A DNA stretch of 6,998 nucleotides from an uncultured Acidobacteriota bacterium (GTDB lineage: Bacteria; Acidobacteriota; Terriglobia; Bryobacterales; Bryobacteraceae). Position numbers and translations under genes: made by a program. Below, one piece after another: positions 1 to 6,754 of this stretch (position 1 is its first letter; each line of letters starts with the position of its first letter). The notes under the pieces were generated by a model. The model did no database searches and was not told the DNA's origin. It saw only the letters and a program-made list of their open reading frames with translations. Location of the stretch: positions 1-6,998 of the forward strand of contig CALFYN010000613.1 in NCBI GenBank assembly GCA_937952345.1, given 5' to 3'.

Positions 1-1844
1 GGATCGATGTGATTCCGGCGGTGTGGGATCACATTTATCGGGGCGGGGTGCAGGGGGGCGGGATTGCCGGGGCGTCGGCGACCGTGGGGAAGGATGTGCC
101 GGGGTTGGTTTCCGGAGTGACCGGGGAGAATCTGACGGCGTACACGAAGGCGGCTTTGCAGGAGTTTGTGAGAACCTTTCCGGATATTGATGGAATCGAG
201 TTCCGGATGCATTCGGAATCGGGGTTGAAGCCGGACGAGATGGCCGGGTTCTGGCACGATGTGTTCGGGATGCTGGCAAAGGCGAAGCCGGGACTGCGGG
301 TGACGCTGCGGGCGAAGGAATTGCCGGATGCAATCATCGACGACGCGTTGCGGCAAGGGTTGCGGGCACTGGTGGAAACCAAGTATTGGATGGAGCAAAT
401 GGGTCTGCCGTATCATCCGACACATGTGAACCGGCAGAATCAGCACGAGCGGCGGCACGGGTATGCGGATCTGCTCAAGTATCCGCAACGGTATCGGGTA
501 TATTGGCGGCTGTGGAGTGGTGGGACGGCGAGGCTGTTGCTGTGGGCGGATCCGGAGTATGTGCGGCGGTTCGCCGAGAGCGCGCGCCTGTATGACGGGA
601 ACAGTTTCGATGTGAATGAAATGCTGGCGACGAAGATGTTGGGGGAGCCTCATGATAAGGCTCCTCTGGCGATTCATACGCCGGGGTACCGGTTTTACGA
701 GTACGAATTCGAACGGTACTGGCATTTCTATCAGGTGTGGGGGCGGGTTTCGTATAACCCGCGCGTACCGGCGGAGATTTGGGAAGAAGAGTTCCAGCGG
801 CGGTTTGGGGAGGCGGGAGTACGGTTGATGCGCGCGGTGCATGCAGCGAGCCGTGTGCTGCCACGGATTGTGGCGGCCAGCTACCGGTACCAATTGTTTC
901 CGACGACGCGGGGTTGGGCGGAGATGATGCGGCAGGGGGATCTGGCGGAGTTTGCGACAGCGGAGGGGACGGATATCGAGCAGTTTCAGAATCCACAGGA
1001 TGCGGCGCGGGCGCGGGACTCGGGAGCGAGGACGTCGAAGCGAACTCCGGAACAATCCGCCAAGTACCTGGCGGGTTTGGCGAGCACAGTCAGGGATGAA
1101 GTGGAGAGGGCTGAGCGGATCGCCGGGCTGAGCAAGGAAGCTATTACGACGATCACGGATTTGAAGATTCTGGCCGGGCTCGCCGATTTCCATGCGGCGC
1201 GATTACGAGGCGCGGTGGCCTACAACTGTTACCGGAATGGTTCGCAGCGGAACGACCTGCTGCAGGCGATTCACTATGAAGGCGAGGCTGTTGCGGCATG
1301 GAAGAGAATGGTTGCGGCGGCGGGCGATGTGTATTCACCGGAACTGGCGTTTGGAGTCCACCGGGTGGGGTTCCCGAGGCATTGGAGAGAGGAACTGGAA
1401 CGGTTGGAATTGGGGTTGCGAAAGCTGCGGGATGAAGACAAAGCGCCTGTCCGTGGTGAGCCGGTGTTTCGGCCGGAGAGAATTCTGGTTCGCTCTGATG
1501 CGGCGGAGGTGCAATTGGTGAGGCCGGAGCGAGCGCGGGCGGGGCAGGATCTGAAGGTGTCCGTCATCGTGAAGTCGAATGACCGCACGGCACCGCTGGA
1601 CTCGATTCGATTGCGGTATCGCCACCTGACTCAGTTTGAGGACTATGCCACCGTTGGTTTTGTGGAGGACGGCAAGGGAGTCTATTCGGCCACGATTCCA
1701 GGGGCGTTTATCGTGCCGCAATGGGATCTCATGTATTTTGTCGAGGTCATTGACCGAGTGGGCCAGCACGGCAATTACCCGGATTTGGATCGAGAAGCTC
1801 CGCACGTGATCGTGCCCGTCGATCGGGAAAGGCGCAGACCTTGA
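1..1844 (+). CDS. Glycoside-hydrolase-like protein with C-terminal beta-sandwich domain (5' partial)
   Basis: The frame is open to the window edge: the codons before the GTG at 9 read Ile-Asp, so the true start is probably upstream and about 613 C-terminal residues are visible. Numbering from the GTG, residues 1-270 look like the later part of an alpha/beta barrel with many aromatic and acidic motifs: GIEFRMHSESG (62-72), VTLRAKELPD (98-107), ETKYWMEQMGLPYHPTH (123-139), YWRLWSGGT (165-173) and FERYWHFYQVWGRVSYNP (234-251). Residues 270-480 are mostly helical. Residues 500-602 look like an Ig/FN3-type beta-sandwich ending in WDLMYFVEVIDRVG and PDLDREAPHVIV. I recall similar proteins in Acidobacteria and Bacteroidetes, annotated vaguely as glycosyl hydrolases. 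Glu64, His68, Glu70 and Glu123 are candidate active-site residues, but this is inference. The substrate is unknown; plant or microbial polysaccharide is plausible. Export cannot be judged because the N terminus is missing. Codons end strongly in G, unlike the C-ending codons of the minus-strand genes. Confidence 0.6.
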   Translation, partial: IDVIPAVWDHIYRGGVQGGGIAGASATVGKDVPGLVSGVTGENLTAYTKAALQEFVRTFPDIDGIEFRMHSESGLKPDEMAGFWHDVFGMLAKAKPGLRVTLRAKELPDAIIDDALRQGLRALVETKYWMEQMGLPYHPTHVNRQNQHERRHGYADLLKYPQRYRVYWRLWSGGTARLLLWADPEYVRRFAESARLYDGNSFDVNEMLATKMLGEPHDKAPLAIHTPGYRFYEYEFERYWHFYQVWGRVSYNPRVPAEIWEEEFQRRFGEAGVRLMRAVHAASRVLPRIVAASYRYQLFPTTRGWAEMMRQGDLAEFATAEGTDIEQFQNPQDAARARDSGARTSKRTPEQSAKYLAGLASTVRDEVERAERIAGLSKEAITTITDLKILAGLADFHAARLRGAVAYNCYRNGSQRNDLLQAIHYEGEAVAAWKRMVAAAGDVYSPELAFGVHRVGFPRHWREELERLELGLRKLRDEDKAPVRGEPVFRPERILVRSDAAEVQLVRPERARAGQDLKVSVIVKSNDRTAPLDSIRLRYRHLTQFEDYATVGFVEDGKGVYSATIPGAFIVPQWDLMYFVEVIDRVGQHGNYPDLDREAPHVIVPVDRERRRP

Positions 1845-1850
1845 CTCAGG

Positions 1851-2309
1851 TTATGGGGCGATGCGGATGGTGGTTTCCCTGGTGTCGAGGCGGCGGCCGA
1901 TGAAGTAGCCGGCCACAGTGGCGACGGCGGTGATGCCGGACCATTGGGCGATGCGTGCTCCGTCGGAGATGTTGCTTCGGGAGTCGCTGATGGCCCAGGG
2001 GAGCGTGCCGAGAGCTGCGCCTGCGCCCGCGGCCGCGGTGAAGATGGCGCGGCGGGGGCCTTTGGTTTGGCGGATGCGGATCTCGCGAACCGAGGCGCGG
2101 GCGACGCGGCCGGAAGGGGCTTGCTGCATAAGGATGGCGTCATCGGTGACGGATGTGACGGTGCCTTTGATTTGACGATTGTCCGTAAGGAGGACGGTGG
2201 CATGGCGGTTGGCGATTGCGCCCTGCAGTTCGTTCCAGCGGAGGGTGACCGCCTGTTCCGCGAAGGCGGTGGAGTGGAGGAGCAGCAGCGAGAGCAGCAA
2301 CGCGGCCAT
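1851..2309 (-). CDS. Small exported Sm-like protein with C-terminal hydrophobic segments
   Basis: A 152-residue protein. The frame stays open upstream to 2498, but that extension lies inside the preceding dehydrogenase gene and is Arg-rich. The ATG at 2309 is chosen because it begins a clear signal peptide (MAALLLSLLLLHSTAFA, likely cleavage before EQ) and lies 5 bases after the previous stop. A short AGAGA stretch just upstream is a weak ribosome-binding site. Residues 37-80 (VLLTDNRQIKGTVTSVTDDAILM...VREIRIR) follow the strand pattern of an Sm-like beta-barrel, of the kind common in exported acidobacterial proteins. Residues 88-107 (AAAGAGAAL) and 124-138 (GITAVATVAGYFIG) are Gly/Ala-rich hydrophobic stretches, each long enough to enter or cross a membrane, so the mature protein may sit in the envelope. 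No enzymatic motif is visible and the function is unknown. It is the last gene of the minus-strand run and ends 6 bases from the convergent plus-strand gene. Confidence 0.7.
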   Translation of the reverse strand: MAALLLSLLLLHSTAFAEQAVTLRWNELQGAIANRHATVLLTDNRQIKGTVTSVTDDAILMQQAPSGRVARASVREIRIRQTKGPRRAIFTAAAGAGAALGTLPWAISDSRSNISDGARIAQWSGITAVATVAGYFIGRRLDTRETTIRIAP

Positions 2310-2314
2310 ATTCT

Positions 2315-3370
2315 CTATTGTGGCGGTTCGACGTTGACCTTTGCGGCGGTACGAGCGAGTTCTTCCCAGACTCCCTTGGCAAGCGGGATGCCCTCCACAG
2401 AGCGGATGCGGGCCATGCGCCATTCGGGTTCGCCGGCGACGAGCACTTCGTTGTAGCCCGCCGATGGGGGCGTCGACTTGACGTTGCCGATTAACCATTC
2501 CATGCGGGCATTGAACTCTTCGATGGGCATGTAGCGGGCGACATCGATGCCGATGAAGGCCTGGCCGCAGCGCATGGGACGCGTGCGGATGCGGACGCCA
2601 CCGACCTCGGTGGACATGGCTCCGCCGCTCAGTACAGCGACGAGGATTTCCACCATGAAGGCGAGTCCACTGCCTTTGTATCCGCCGAGAGGCATGGGCA
2701 TGCCTTTGATGGCCGCCTGGGTGTCGGTGGTTGGGACGCCTTCGTTATCGAAAGCCCAGCCTTGGGGAATGGTGGGCTCCCCAGAGAAGTTCGCTTTGAA
2801 AATTTTCCCCATGGCGACGGTGGTGGTGGCCATGTCGAGGAGCCAGGAAGTTTCGGCGGCTCCGGGCAGGGCCATGCAGATGGGGTTGGTTCCGAAGCGC
2901 GGTTCCTTGCCCTGCCATGGCGGAACAAGCGGGGTGGCATTGCAGAAGGAGATGCCGATCAAGCCGGCGCGGGCGATCTTTTGGGACCAAAACGCGGCAG
3001 CTCCAAAATGGTTTGAGTCGCGCACGGTGATGAGGGCGACGCCGTGCTCCTTGGCGAGGCGGATGGCGTGGTCGCAGCAGATGTCGGAGATGATCTGGCC
3101 GATGCCATTGTCGGCGCTGTAGGTCATGGTGCCGCCGGATTCGGTGACGATGTGGCCGCTGGTTTCGAGATCCATGCAGCGCATAGCCATGTGCTCGATG
3201 TAAAAGTTGAGGAGTTGGACGCCGTGGGAATCGACGCCACGAAGGTTGGCTTCGACGAGGGTGCGGGCGATGAAGGCGGCGCGTTCGCTGCTGACGCCGG
3301 CGCCTTCGAGCATTCTCGAGGCGTATTCGCGCAGGGGTTGCGCGGGAATGACTACGTATTCTTCTGCCAT
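2315..3370 (-). CDS. LDH2/MDH2-family NAD(P)-dependent oxidoreductase (malate/lactate dehydrogenase type)
   Basis: A 351-residue protein, the usual full length for the Ldh_2 family, which is unrelated to classical Rossmann-fold LDH. Family landmarks are all present: RGVDSHGV (44-51), DNGIGQ (87-92), RDSNHFGAA (117-125, with His121 in the position of the conserved catalytic histidine), RFGTNPI (158-164), LLDMATT (177-183) and PLGGYKGSGLA (227-237). Members reduce or oxidise 2-oxo/2-hydroxy acids with NAD(P)H; known ones act on malate, lactate, sulfolactate, ureidoglycolate, 2,3-diketogulonate or cyclic imino acids. The exact substrate cannot be read from sequence. The protein is soluble and has no signal peptide. 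The ATG at 3370 lies 6 bases after the stop of the sugar-binding lipoprotein gene, with an AGAAGAAG stretch a little further upstream. Being next to an SDR and a sugar-binding protein favours a role in sugar-acid or hydroxy-acid metabolism (inference). Confidence 0.9.
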   Translation of the reverse strand: MAEEYVVIPAQPLREYASRMLEGAGVSSERAAFIARTLVEANLRGVDSHGVQLLNFYIEHMAMRCMDLETSGHIVTESGGTMTYSADNGIGQIISDICCDHAIRLAKEHGVALITVRDSNHFGAAAFWSQKIARAGLIGISFCNATPLVPPWQGKEPRFGTNPICMALPGAAETSWLLDMATTTVAMGKIFKANFSGEPTIPQGWAFDNEGVPTTDTQAAIKGMPMPLGGYKGSGLAFMVEILVAVLSGGAMSTEVGGVRIRTRPMRCGQAFIGIDVARYMPIEEFNARMEWLIGNVKSTPPSAGYNEVLVAGEPEWRMARIRSVEGIPLAKGVWEELARTAAKVNVEPPQ

Positions 3371-3376
3371 GGGGCG

Positions 3377-4321
3377 TTAGTTCTTCTTCTGATCCATCAA
3401 GAGGAGCTTGCGGATTTCGCTCTTTTCGAGATCTGCTTTGCGGACGATGCGGGCGCTCAAGTCCATTCGCTTGGGTGGTTCCTTGCCGGAAAGCTTGTCG
3501 ACGATCGTGCGCACGGATTCATAGCCGATTTTGAAGGGATCCTGCACGACGAGGGCGTCGACGGAGCCTTCCTTCAGGTCTTCGATGAGGCTTTCGCTCG
3601 AGTCGAAGCCGACGAGCATGACCTTGTCCTGGAGTTCGCGAGCCTTGATGGCGAGCGATGCTCCGACACTGCCGGGTTCGGCGGAGGCGAAGATGCCTTT
3701 CAGTCCGGGATTGGCGGCGAGGAAATTTTCAGCGGCGGCGCGGCCCTTGGCGCGGTCGGACTGGGAGAACTGGCGGGCGACGATTTTGATTTTGGGAAAA
3801 TCCGCGGCGATGGTGTCTTCGAAGCCTTTTTCGCGATCCATGGTGGACTGGCTGCCCGGGGCATGCATGAGCAGAGCCACGTTGCCCTCACCACCAATGA
3901 GGCGGGCGAGTTCACGGGCGGCCATTTTTCCGCCTTCGACGTTGTTGGTGGCGACGAAGGTCATGTATTGTTCCGAGTCGAGGCCGGAATCAAAGACAGT
4001 GACGGGAATGCCGGCGCTGGTGGCCCGTTCGACAGCCTGGACGAGGGCTTTGCGCTCGGCGGCGGCGATGGCGATACCGTCGACATTGCGAGCGACCATG
4101 GAGTCGACAATCTGAATCTGGCGGCTGTATTCGGTTTCGGCGGAGGGGCCGTTCCAGAGGACCTCGACGCCGAGTTCCTTGCCCGCGGCCATGGCTCCGG
4201 ACTGGACAGCGATCCAGAAGACGTGGGACGTGGCCTTGGGGATGACGGCGATCTGTTTTTTCTTCGGACCTACGGCGCAACCGGCGAGGAAGATGGCAAA
4301 CAGGATCAGGCTAGGCCGCAC
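3377..4321 (-). CDS. RbsB-like periplasmic sugar-binding lipoprotein (Peripla_BP_4 type)
   Basis: The GTG at 4321 gives 314 residues beginning MRPSLILFAIFLAGC, a compact lipoprotein signal with an LAGC lipobox (12-15) and Cys15 as the lipidation site. An in-frame ATG at 4333 would add four residues but lacks a Shine-Dalgarno, whereas GGAGG lies 5 bases before the GTG. The body is a typical two-lobe class I sugar-binding protein: IAVIPKATSHVFWIAVQSG (start of lobe 1), VDGIAIAA, GIPVTVFDSGLDS (Asp111), TNNVEGGKMAA, MDREKGF (Arg163), IFASAEPGSVGAS (210-222), VMLVGFDSS (234-242) and DALVVQDPFKIGY (255-267). The family binds monosaccharides or related small molecules for ABC importers, or for sensing. 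Where many relatives have an Asn-Asp pair after the lobe-2 strand, this one reads Ser-Ala-Glu, so the ligand may differ from ribose. The gene overlaps the SDR gene by 11 bases and precedes the LDH2-family gene. No ABC permease or ATPase gene lies in the window. Confidence 0.9.
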   Translation of the reverse strand: MRPSLILFAIFLAGCAVGPKKKQIAVIPKATSHVFWIAVQSGAMAAGKELGVEVLWNGPSAETEYSRQIQIVDSMVARNVDGIAIAAAERKALVQAVERATSAGIPVTVFDSGLDSEQYMTFVATNNVEGGKMAARELARLIGGEGNVALLMHAPGSQSTMDREKGFEDTIAADFPKIKIVARQFSQSDRAKGRAAAENFLAANPGLKGIFASAEPGSVGASLAIKARELQDKVMLVGFDSSESLIEDLKEGSVDALVVQDPFKIGYESVRTIVDKLSGKEPPKRMDLSARIVRKADLEKSEIRKLLLMDQKKN

Positions 4322-5069
4322 ACCAGCCTCCATCGATGAGGATGTCGGTGCCGGTGATGAAGCCGGCGTCGGGCGAGCAGAGATATAGAGCTAATTTTCC
4401 GATTTCTTCCACTTTGCCCCAGCGGCCGACGGGGATTTTCGATAGAAATTGGGCGTTGAGTTCGGGATTCTGCATGAGGGGCGTGTTCATCTCGGTGCCG
4501 AAGGGGCCGGGGCTGATGCCGTTGACGGTGATGGCGTCGGGGGCAAGCTCGAGGGCGAGGGCGCGGGTGAGTCCGAGGAGGGCGGTTTTGGATGAGGAAT
4601 AGGCGGTGCGGCCGGGGAGGGAGACGTGACTCATGATGGAGGTCATGTTGATGATGCGGCCGTAGCCGTGGCCTTTCATGTGGGGCACGAAGGAGCGGCA
4701 CATGAGGAAGACGCTGGTGAGGTTGCTGTCCATAACGCGATTCCACTCTTCGAGGGTGAAATCGGTGATGTTCTTGCGGAGATTAATACCGGCGTTGTTG
4801 ATGAGGATATGGCAGGCTCCGAAGCGTTCGATGATCTTGGCTTCGACGGCGCGCACGGAGTCCTCCTGGCTGACGTCGGCGAGGAAGACATCGCACTCTG
4901 CTCCCAGGGCGCGGGCGGCGACCGCGGTCTCTTCGAGTTTGGCGGCGTCACGGGCGACGAGGGCGAGCTTGGCTCCTGCTTCGCCGAGGGAGAGGGCCAT
5001 GGCGCGGCCTAATCCGCGGCTGGCGCCGGTGATGACGGCAATTCGATCTTTGAGAATTTGTTCGCTCAT
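4311..5069 (-). CDS. Short-chain dehydrogenase/reductase (SDR, FabG/gluconate-5-dehydrogenase-like)
   Basis: A 252-residue classical SDR of standard length. Cofactor motif TGASRGLG is at 14-21, the adenine-ring region LADVSQ at 63-68, NNAG at 91-94, structural Asn116, catalytic Ser144, Tyr157 and Lys161 (YSSSK), the ISPGPFGTEM turn at 185-194 and the C-terminal ITGTDILIDGGW at 238-249. Arg40-Asp41 follows the second strand, and Arg there often indicates NADP(H) use. It should interconvert a ketone and an alcohol with NAD(P)H in the cytoplasm. FabG-like names are common for such proteins, but its place between a PH-domain gene and a sugar-binding protein suggests a sugar or hydroxy-acid substrate rather than fatty-acid synthesis (inference). 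Its ATG overlaps the upstream TGA by 4 bases (ATGA). The bases before the start are A-rich with no clear Shine-Dalgarno, so translation probably depends on coupling to the upstream gene. Confidence 0.93.
   Translation of the reverse strand: MSEQILKDRIAVITGASRGLGRAMALSLGEAGAKLALVARDAAKLEETAVAARALGAECDVFLADVSQEDSVRAVEAKIIERFGACHILINNAGINLRKNITDFTLEEWNRVMDSNLTSVFLMCRSFVPHMKGHGYGRIINMTSIMSHVSLPGRTAYSSSKTALLGLTRALALELAPDAITVNGISPGPFGTEMNTPLMQNPELNAQFLSKIPVGRWGKVEEIGKLALYLCSPDAGFITGTDILIDGGWCAA
4327..4331 (-). promoter_or_regulatory. Ribosome-binding site that decides the lipoprotein start
   Basis: On the minus strand this reads GGAGG, 5 bases before the GTG at 4321-4319. It lies inside the last codons of the SDR gene (the Asp-Gly-Gly region). 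It is the best Shine-Dalgarno among the minus-strand junctions I examined and supports GTG-4321 over ATG-4333 as start of the sugar-binding lipoprotein. Confidence 0.7.
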
Positions 5070-5512
5070 TTTTTTGTTTCGCTCAACTTAGCTACGATAT
5101 CGAGGATTTGTTCGGCAACGACACGCGGAGAGGAGATCTGTTCGATGGTGAGGCGGCTGGTTTCGCCGGCTGTTTCGATGGAGAGGTCGCCGAGGCCGAG
5201 GATACGCTGTGCCAAGGTCTGATTGACGGTGACGTCCTGGACTTTGTGGAGAGGGATGGAACGGGCGGTTTTGGATGCCATGCCGGCTTCGTACTTAAGG
5301 CGGTCTCCGGCGATTTCCATGGTGGTGAAACGGGTGCGGAGATGCTGCATTGTGGCTGTGGCGAGCAAGTAGGCAGGCAGCAGGTAACCGGCGGCGAAGT
5401 AAGGCTGATCCTTGGCGAGCCAGATATAGGTGACCCCGGCGGCGAGGATCGCGGCGAGGAGGTATTTCACTTTGACCAGCATGGTGCTGGGACGGATTTT
5501 CATGTCTGCCAT
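5066..5512 (-). CDS. Membrane-anchored bacterial PH-domain protein (bPH2/DUF304-like)
   Basis: A 148-residue protein. Two hydrophobic segments lie near the N terminus (about 12-32 and 37-55), separated by a short polar turn (AKDQPYF). A C-terminal domain (about 62-140) matches the bacterial pleckstrin-homology pattern of YdbS/DUF304 proteins: RFTTMEIAGDRLKYEAG, IPLHKVQDVTVNQTLAQRILGLGDLSIETAG, then a closing helix AEQILDIVAKL. The predicted topology is a membrane hairpin with the PH domain in the cytoplasm. Many family members carry two PH domains or occur in pairs, whereas this has one. The role is not established for most of the family; membrane scaffolding or stress roles have been proposed. 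The start at 5512 has no purine-rich ribosome-binding site (the preceding bases read CTACTTCCCC), and an in-frame ATG at 5503 is an alternative. It follows the sigma-factor gene by 21 bases and overlaps the SDR gene by 4. It ends in Lys-Lys-stop, encoded by a run of seven A. Confidence 0.85.
   Translation of the reverse strand: MADMKIRPSTMLVKVKYLLAAILAAGVTYIWLAKDQPYFAAGYLLPAYLLATATMQHLRTRFTTMEIAGDRLKYEAGMASKTARSIPLHKVQDVTVNQTLAQRILGLGDLSIETAGETSRLTIEQISSPRVVAEQILDIVAKLSETKK
5069..5075 (-). other. A AAA AAA slippery heptamer at the PH/SDR gene overlap (candidate -1 frameshift site)
   Basis: On the minus strand the end of the PH-domain gene reads ACA AAA AAA TGA, and the last A of the run is also the first base of the SDR ATG. 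The seven A are in the X XXY YYZ register used by -1 ribosomal frameshift sites. After a one-base backward slip the next codon is the SDR ATG, so the fusion would read Lys-Lys-Met-Ser-Glu-Gln. The sequence and register are seen directly; use as a frameshift site is inference. I did not find a convincing downstream stem-loop or upstream Shine-Dalgarno-like stimulator by eye. Confidence 0.35.
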
Positions 5513-5528
5513 GGGGAAGTAGCCCGAA

Positions 5529-5548
5529 CAGGGTTATTGTAACCCCTG
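5529..5548. repeat. Imperfect inverted repeat between the sigma-factor and PH-domain genes
   Basis: The plus strand reads CAGGGTTA-TTG-TAACCCCTG: eight base pairs with one bulged C and a 3-base loop. It covers the sigma-factor stop codon (5536-5534) and part of the 21-base gap before the PH-domain gene. No U-run follows it in the minus-strand transcript, so it is not a typical intrinsic terminator. It could be a protein-binding site, an mRNA processing or stability hairpin, or chance. Confidence 0.35.
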
Positions 5549-6754
5549 GAGCCTTCGCTCCAGAAATCGGCGTTCGGCGGCGTTCGATGGGCAGCCGAGA
5601 GCGTCCATATAGGATGCGGCGGCGAGAGTGCGTTCACCGGCTTCCTGGTGGAGGGCTGCCTTGACGGCGGGGAGAAGGTAGTAACGGGCGAGGGCGGGGT
5701 CGCGGGCGATTGTCTCAACGGCGGCCAATCCGGCCCGGGGGCCGTCGCGGCGGGCCAGAGCTACGGCACGATTGAGCAGGATGACGGGGGAAGGCTGAAG
5801 CTGGTAGAGCTGATCGTAGAGAGTGACGATGTAGGACCAGTCGGTTGCATCGCCGGCGTGCTGTGCCGCGATGGCAGCCTGGATGTGGAAGGGGGTGATC
5901 TCATCGCCTTGCGCGCTCTGGTCGAGGTGATGGAAGCCGAGGGCGATGGCGCGGCGGTCCCAGAGGGCGCGATCCTGCTGTTCGAGGAGGAGGAGATCGC
6001 CGGAGGCATCCGTACGGGCATCGAGGCGGGCGGCGTGGAGATATTGCAGTGCGAGGAGCGCGTGTGTCTTGGGGAGCGCCGTGTGCGGATTGGCGGCAAG
6101 CAGGGAGGTGAGGTAGATGGCTTCATCGCAGAGATCGCGGCGGAGGAGCGATTCACCGCTGGATGCGCTGTAGCCTTCGTTGAAGATGAGGTAGAGCGCT
6201 TCGAGAACAGATTGAAGCCGCTGGGGGAGATGTTCGGGCGCGGGGAGGTCGAGGGGGATGTTCTGTTCGCGGATCTGGCGTTTGGCGCGCACGATGCGCT
6301 GAGCGACGGCGTCTTCTCGGGTGAGGAGGGCACGGGCGATTTCGGCCGTGCTGAATCCGGCGACGAGTTTCAGGGTCAGGCAGAGACGGGCTGGCTCGGG
6401 GAGGCTGGGATGGCAGCAGAGAAACATCATGGCGAGTTGCTCGTCGGCGAGATCGCAGGCGGCTGGGGCGAGCGACATGCGGCGCTCGAGTTCGGGGATC
6501 TTGGAGGTGAGCGACGATTGGCGGCGCAGGCGGTCGAGGGCCAGATTGCGGGCAACGCGCAGGAGCCAGGCCTGAGGGTTGTCGGGGATTCCCTGGAAGG
6601 GCCAGAGTTCGAGGGCCCGGAGCAAAGCATCCTGAACGACTTCTTCGGCGAGACTGAGATGTCGCGAGCCGAAGACGGCGGTGAGCATGGAGACCATCCG
6701 TCCCGACTGGCGCCGGAACAGATGGTCGATGACTCCATTGACGGACTGGGTCAT
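5534..6754 (-). CDS. ECF42-like RNA polymerase sigma factor with long C-terminal (DUF6596/TPR-like) domain
   Basis: The ATG at 6754 gives 406 residues and overlaps the upstream stop by 4 bases (ATGA). The frame also opens from 6808, but that would add 18 basic residues inside the preceding gene, so the shorter form is preferred. Sigma region 2 spans about 5-80: the conserved LAEEVVQDALLRALE lies at 35-49 and the DNA-melting/-10 recognition part NPQAWLLRVARNLALDRLRR at 59-78. Region 4 spans about 105-165 (LCLTLKLVAGFSTAEIARALLT...RIVRAKRQIRE), the helix-turn-helix that reads the -35 element. After it comes a 240-residue helical extension with the group hallmarks LYLIFNEGYSAS (187-198), WDRRAIALG (265-273) and PSPVILLNRAVALAR (321-335). 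ECF42 sigma factors have this architecture, lack a classical anti-sigma factor and pair with DGPF proteins; their extension is reported to matter for activity. The protein is cytoplasmic and would direct RNA polymerase to its own set of promoters. Confidence 0.93.
   Translation of the reverse strand: MTQSVNGVIDHLFRRQSGRMVSMLTAVFGSRHLSLAEEVVQDALLRALELWPFQGIPDNPQAWLLRVARNLALDRLRRQSSLTSKIPELERRMSLAPAACDLADEQLAMMFLCCHPSLPEPARLCLTLKLVAGFSTAEIARALLTREDAVAQRIVRAKRQIREQNIPLDLPAPEHLPQRLQSVLEALYLIFNEGYSASSGESLLRRDLCDEAIYLTSLLAANPHTALPKTHALLALQYLHAARLDARTDASGDLLLLEQQDRALWDRRAIALGFHHLDQSAQGDEITPFHIQAAIAAQHAGDATDWSYIVTLYDQLYQLQPSPVILLNRAVALARRDGPRAGLAAVETIARDPALARYYLLPAVKAALHQEAGERTLAAASYMDALGCPSNAAERRFLERRLQGLQ

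Noticed and set aside
1802..1818. Short inverted repeats GCACG-TGAT-CGTGC and CCCG-TCGAT-CGGG near the end of the first gene
   Set aside because: They are inside the coding region, have stems of only 4-5 base pairs and no following T-run, so they are not supported as a terminator.
2310..2498. N-terminal extension of the small Sm-like protein to 2498
   Set aside because: It is Arg-rich, lies inside the dehydrogenase gene and would place the clear signal peptide in the middle of the protein.
3044..4339. Long plus-strand open frame (431 codons) opposite the sugar-binding lipoprotein and the start of the LDH2-family gene
   Set aside because: The translation is low-complexity Gly/Ala/Asp/Glu-rich with no motifs, while the opposite strand encodes clear family proteins. 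Strand skew and high G+C keep this frame open.
5069..5075. T-run on the plus strand as an intrinsic terminator
   Set aside because: No G+C-rich stem precedes it on the plus strand and no plus-strand gene ends there; on the transcribed strand it is an A-run before a start codon.
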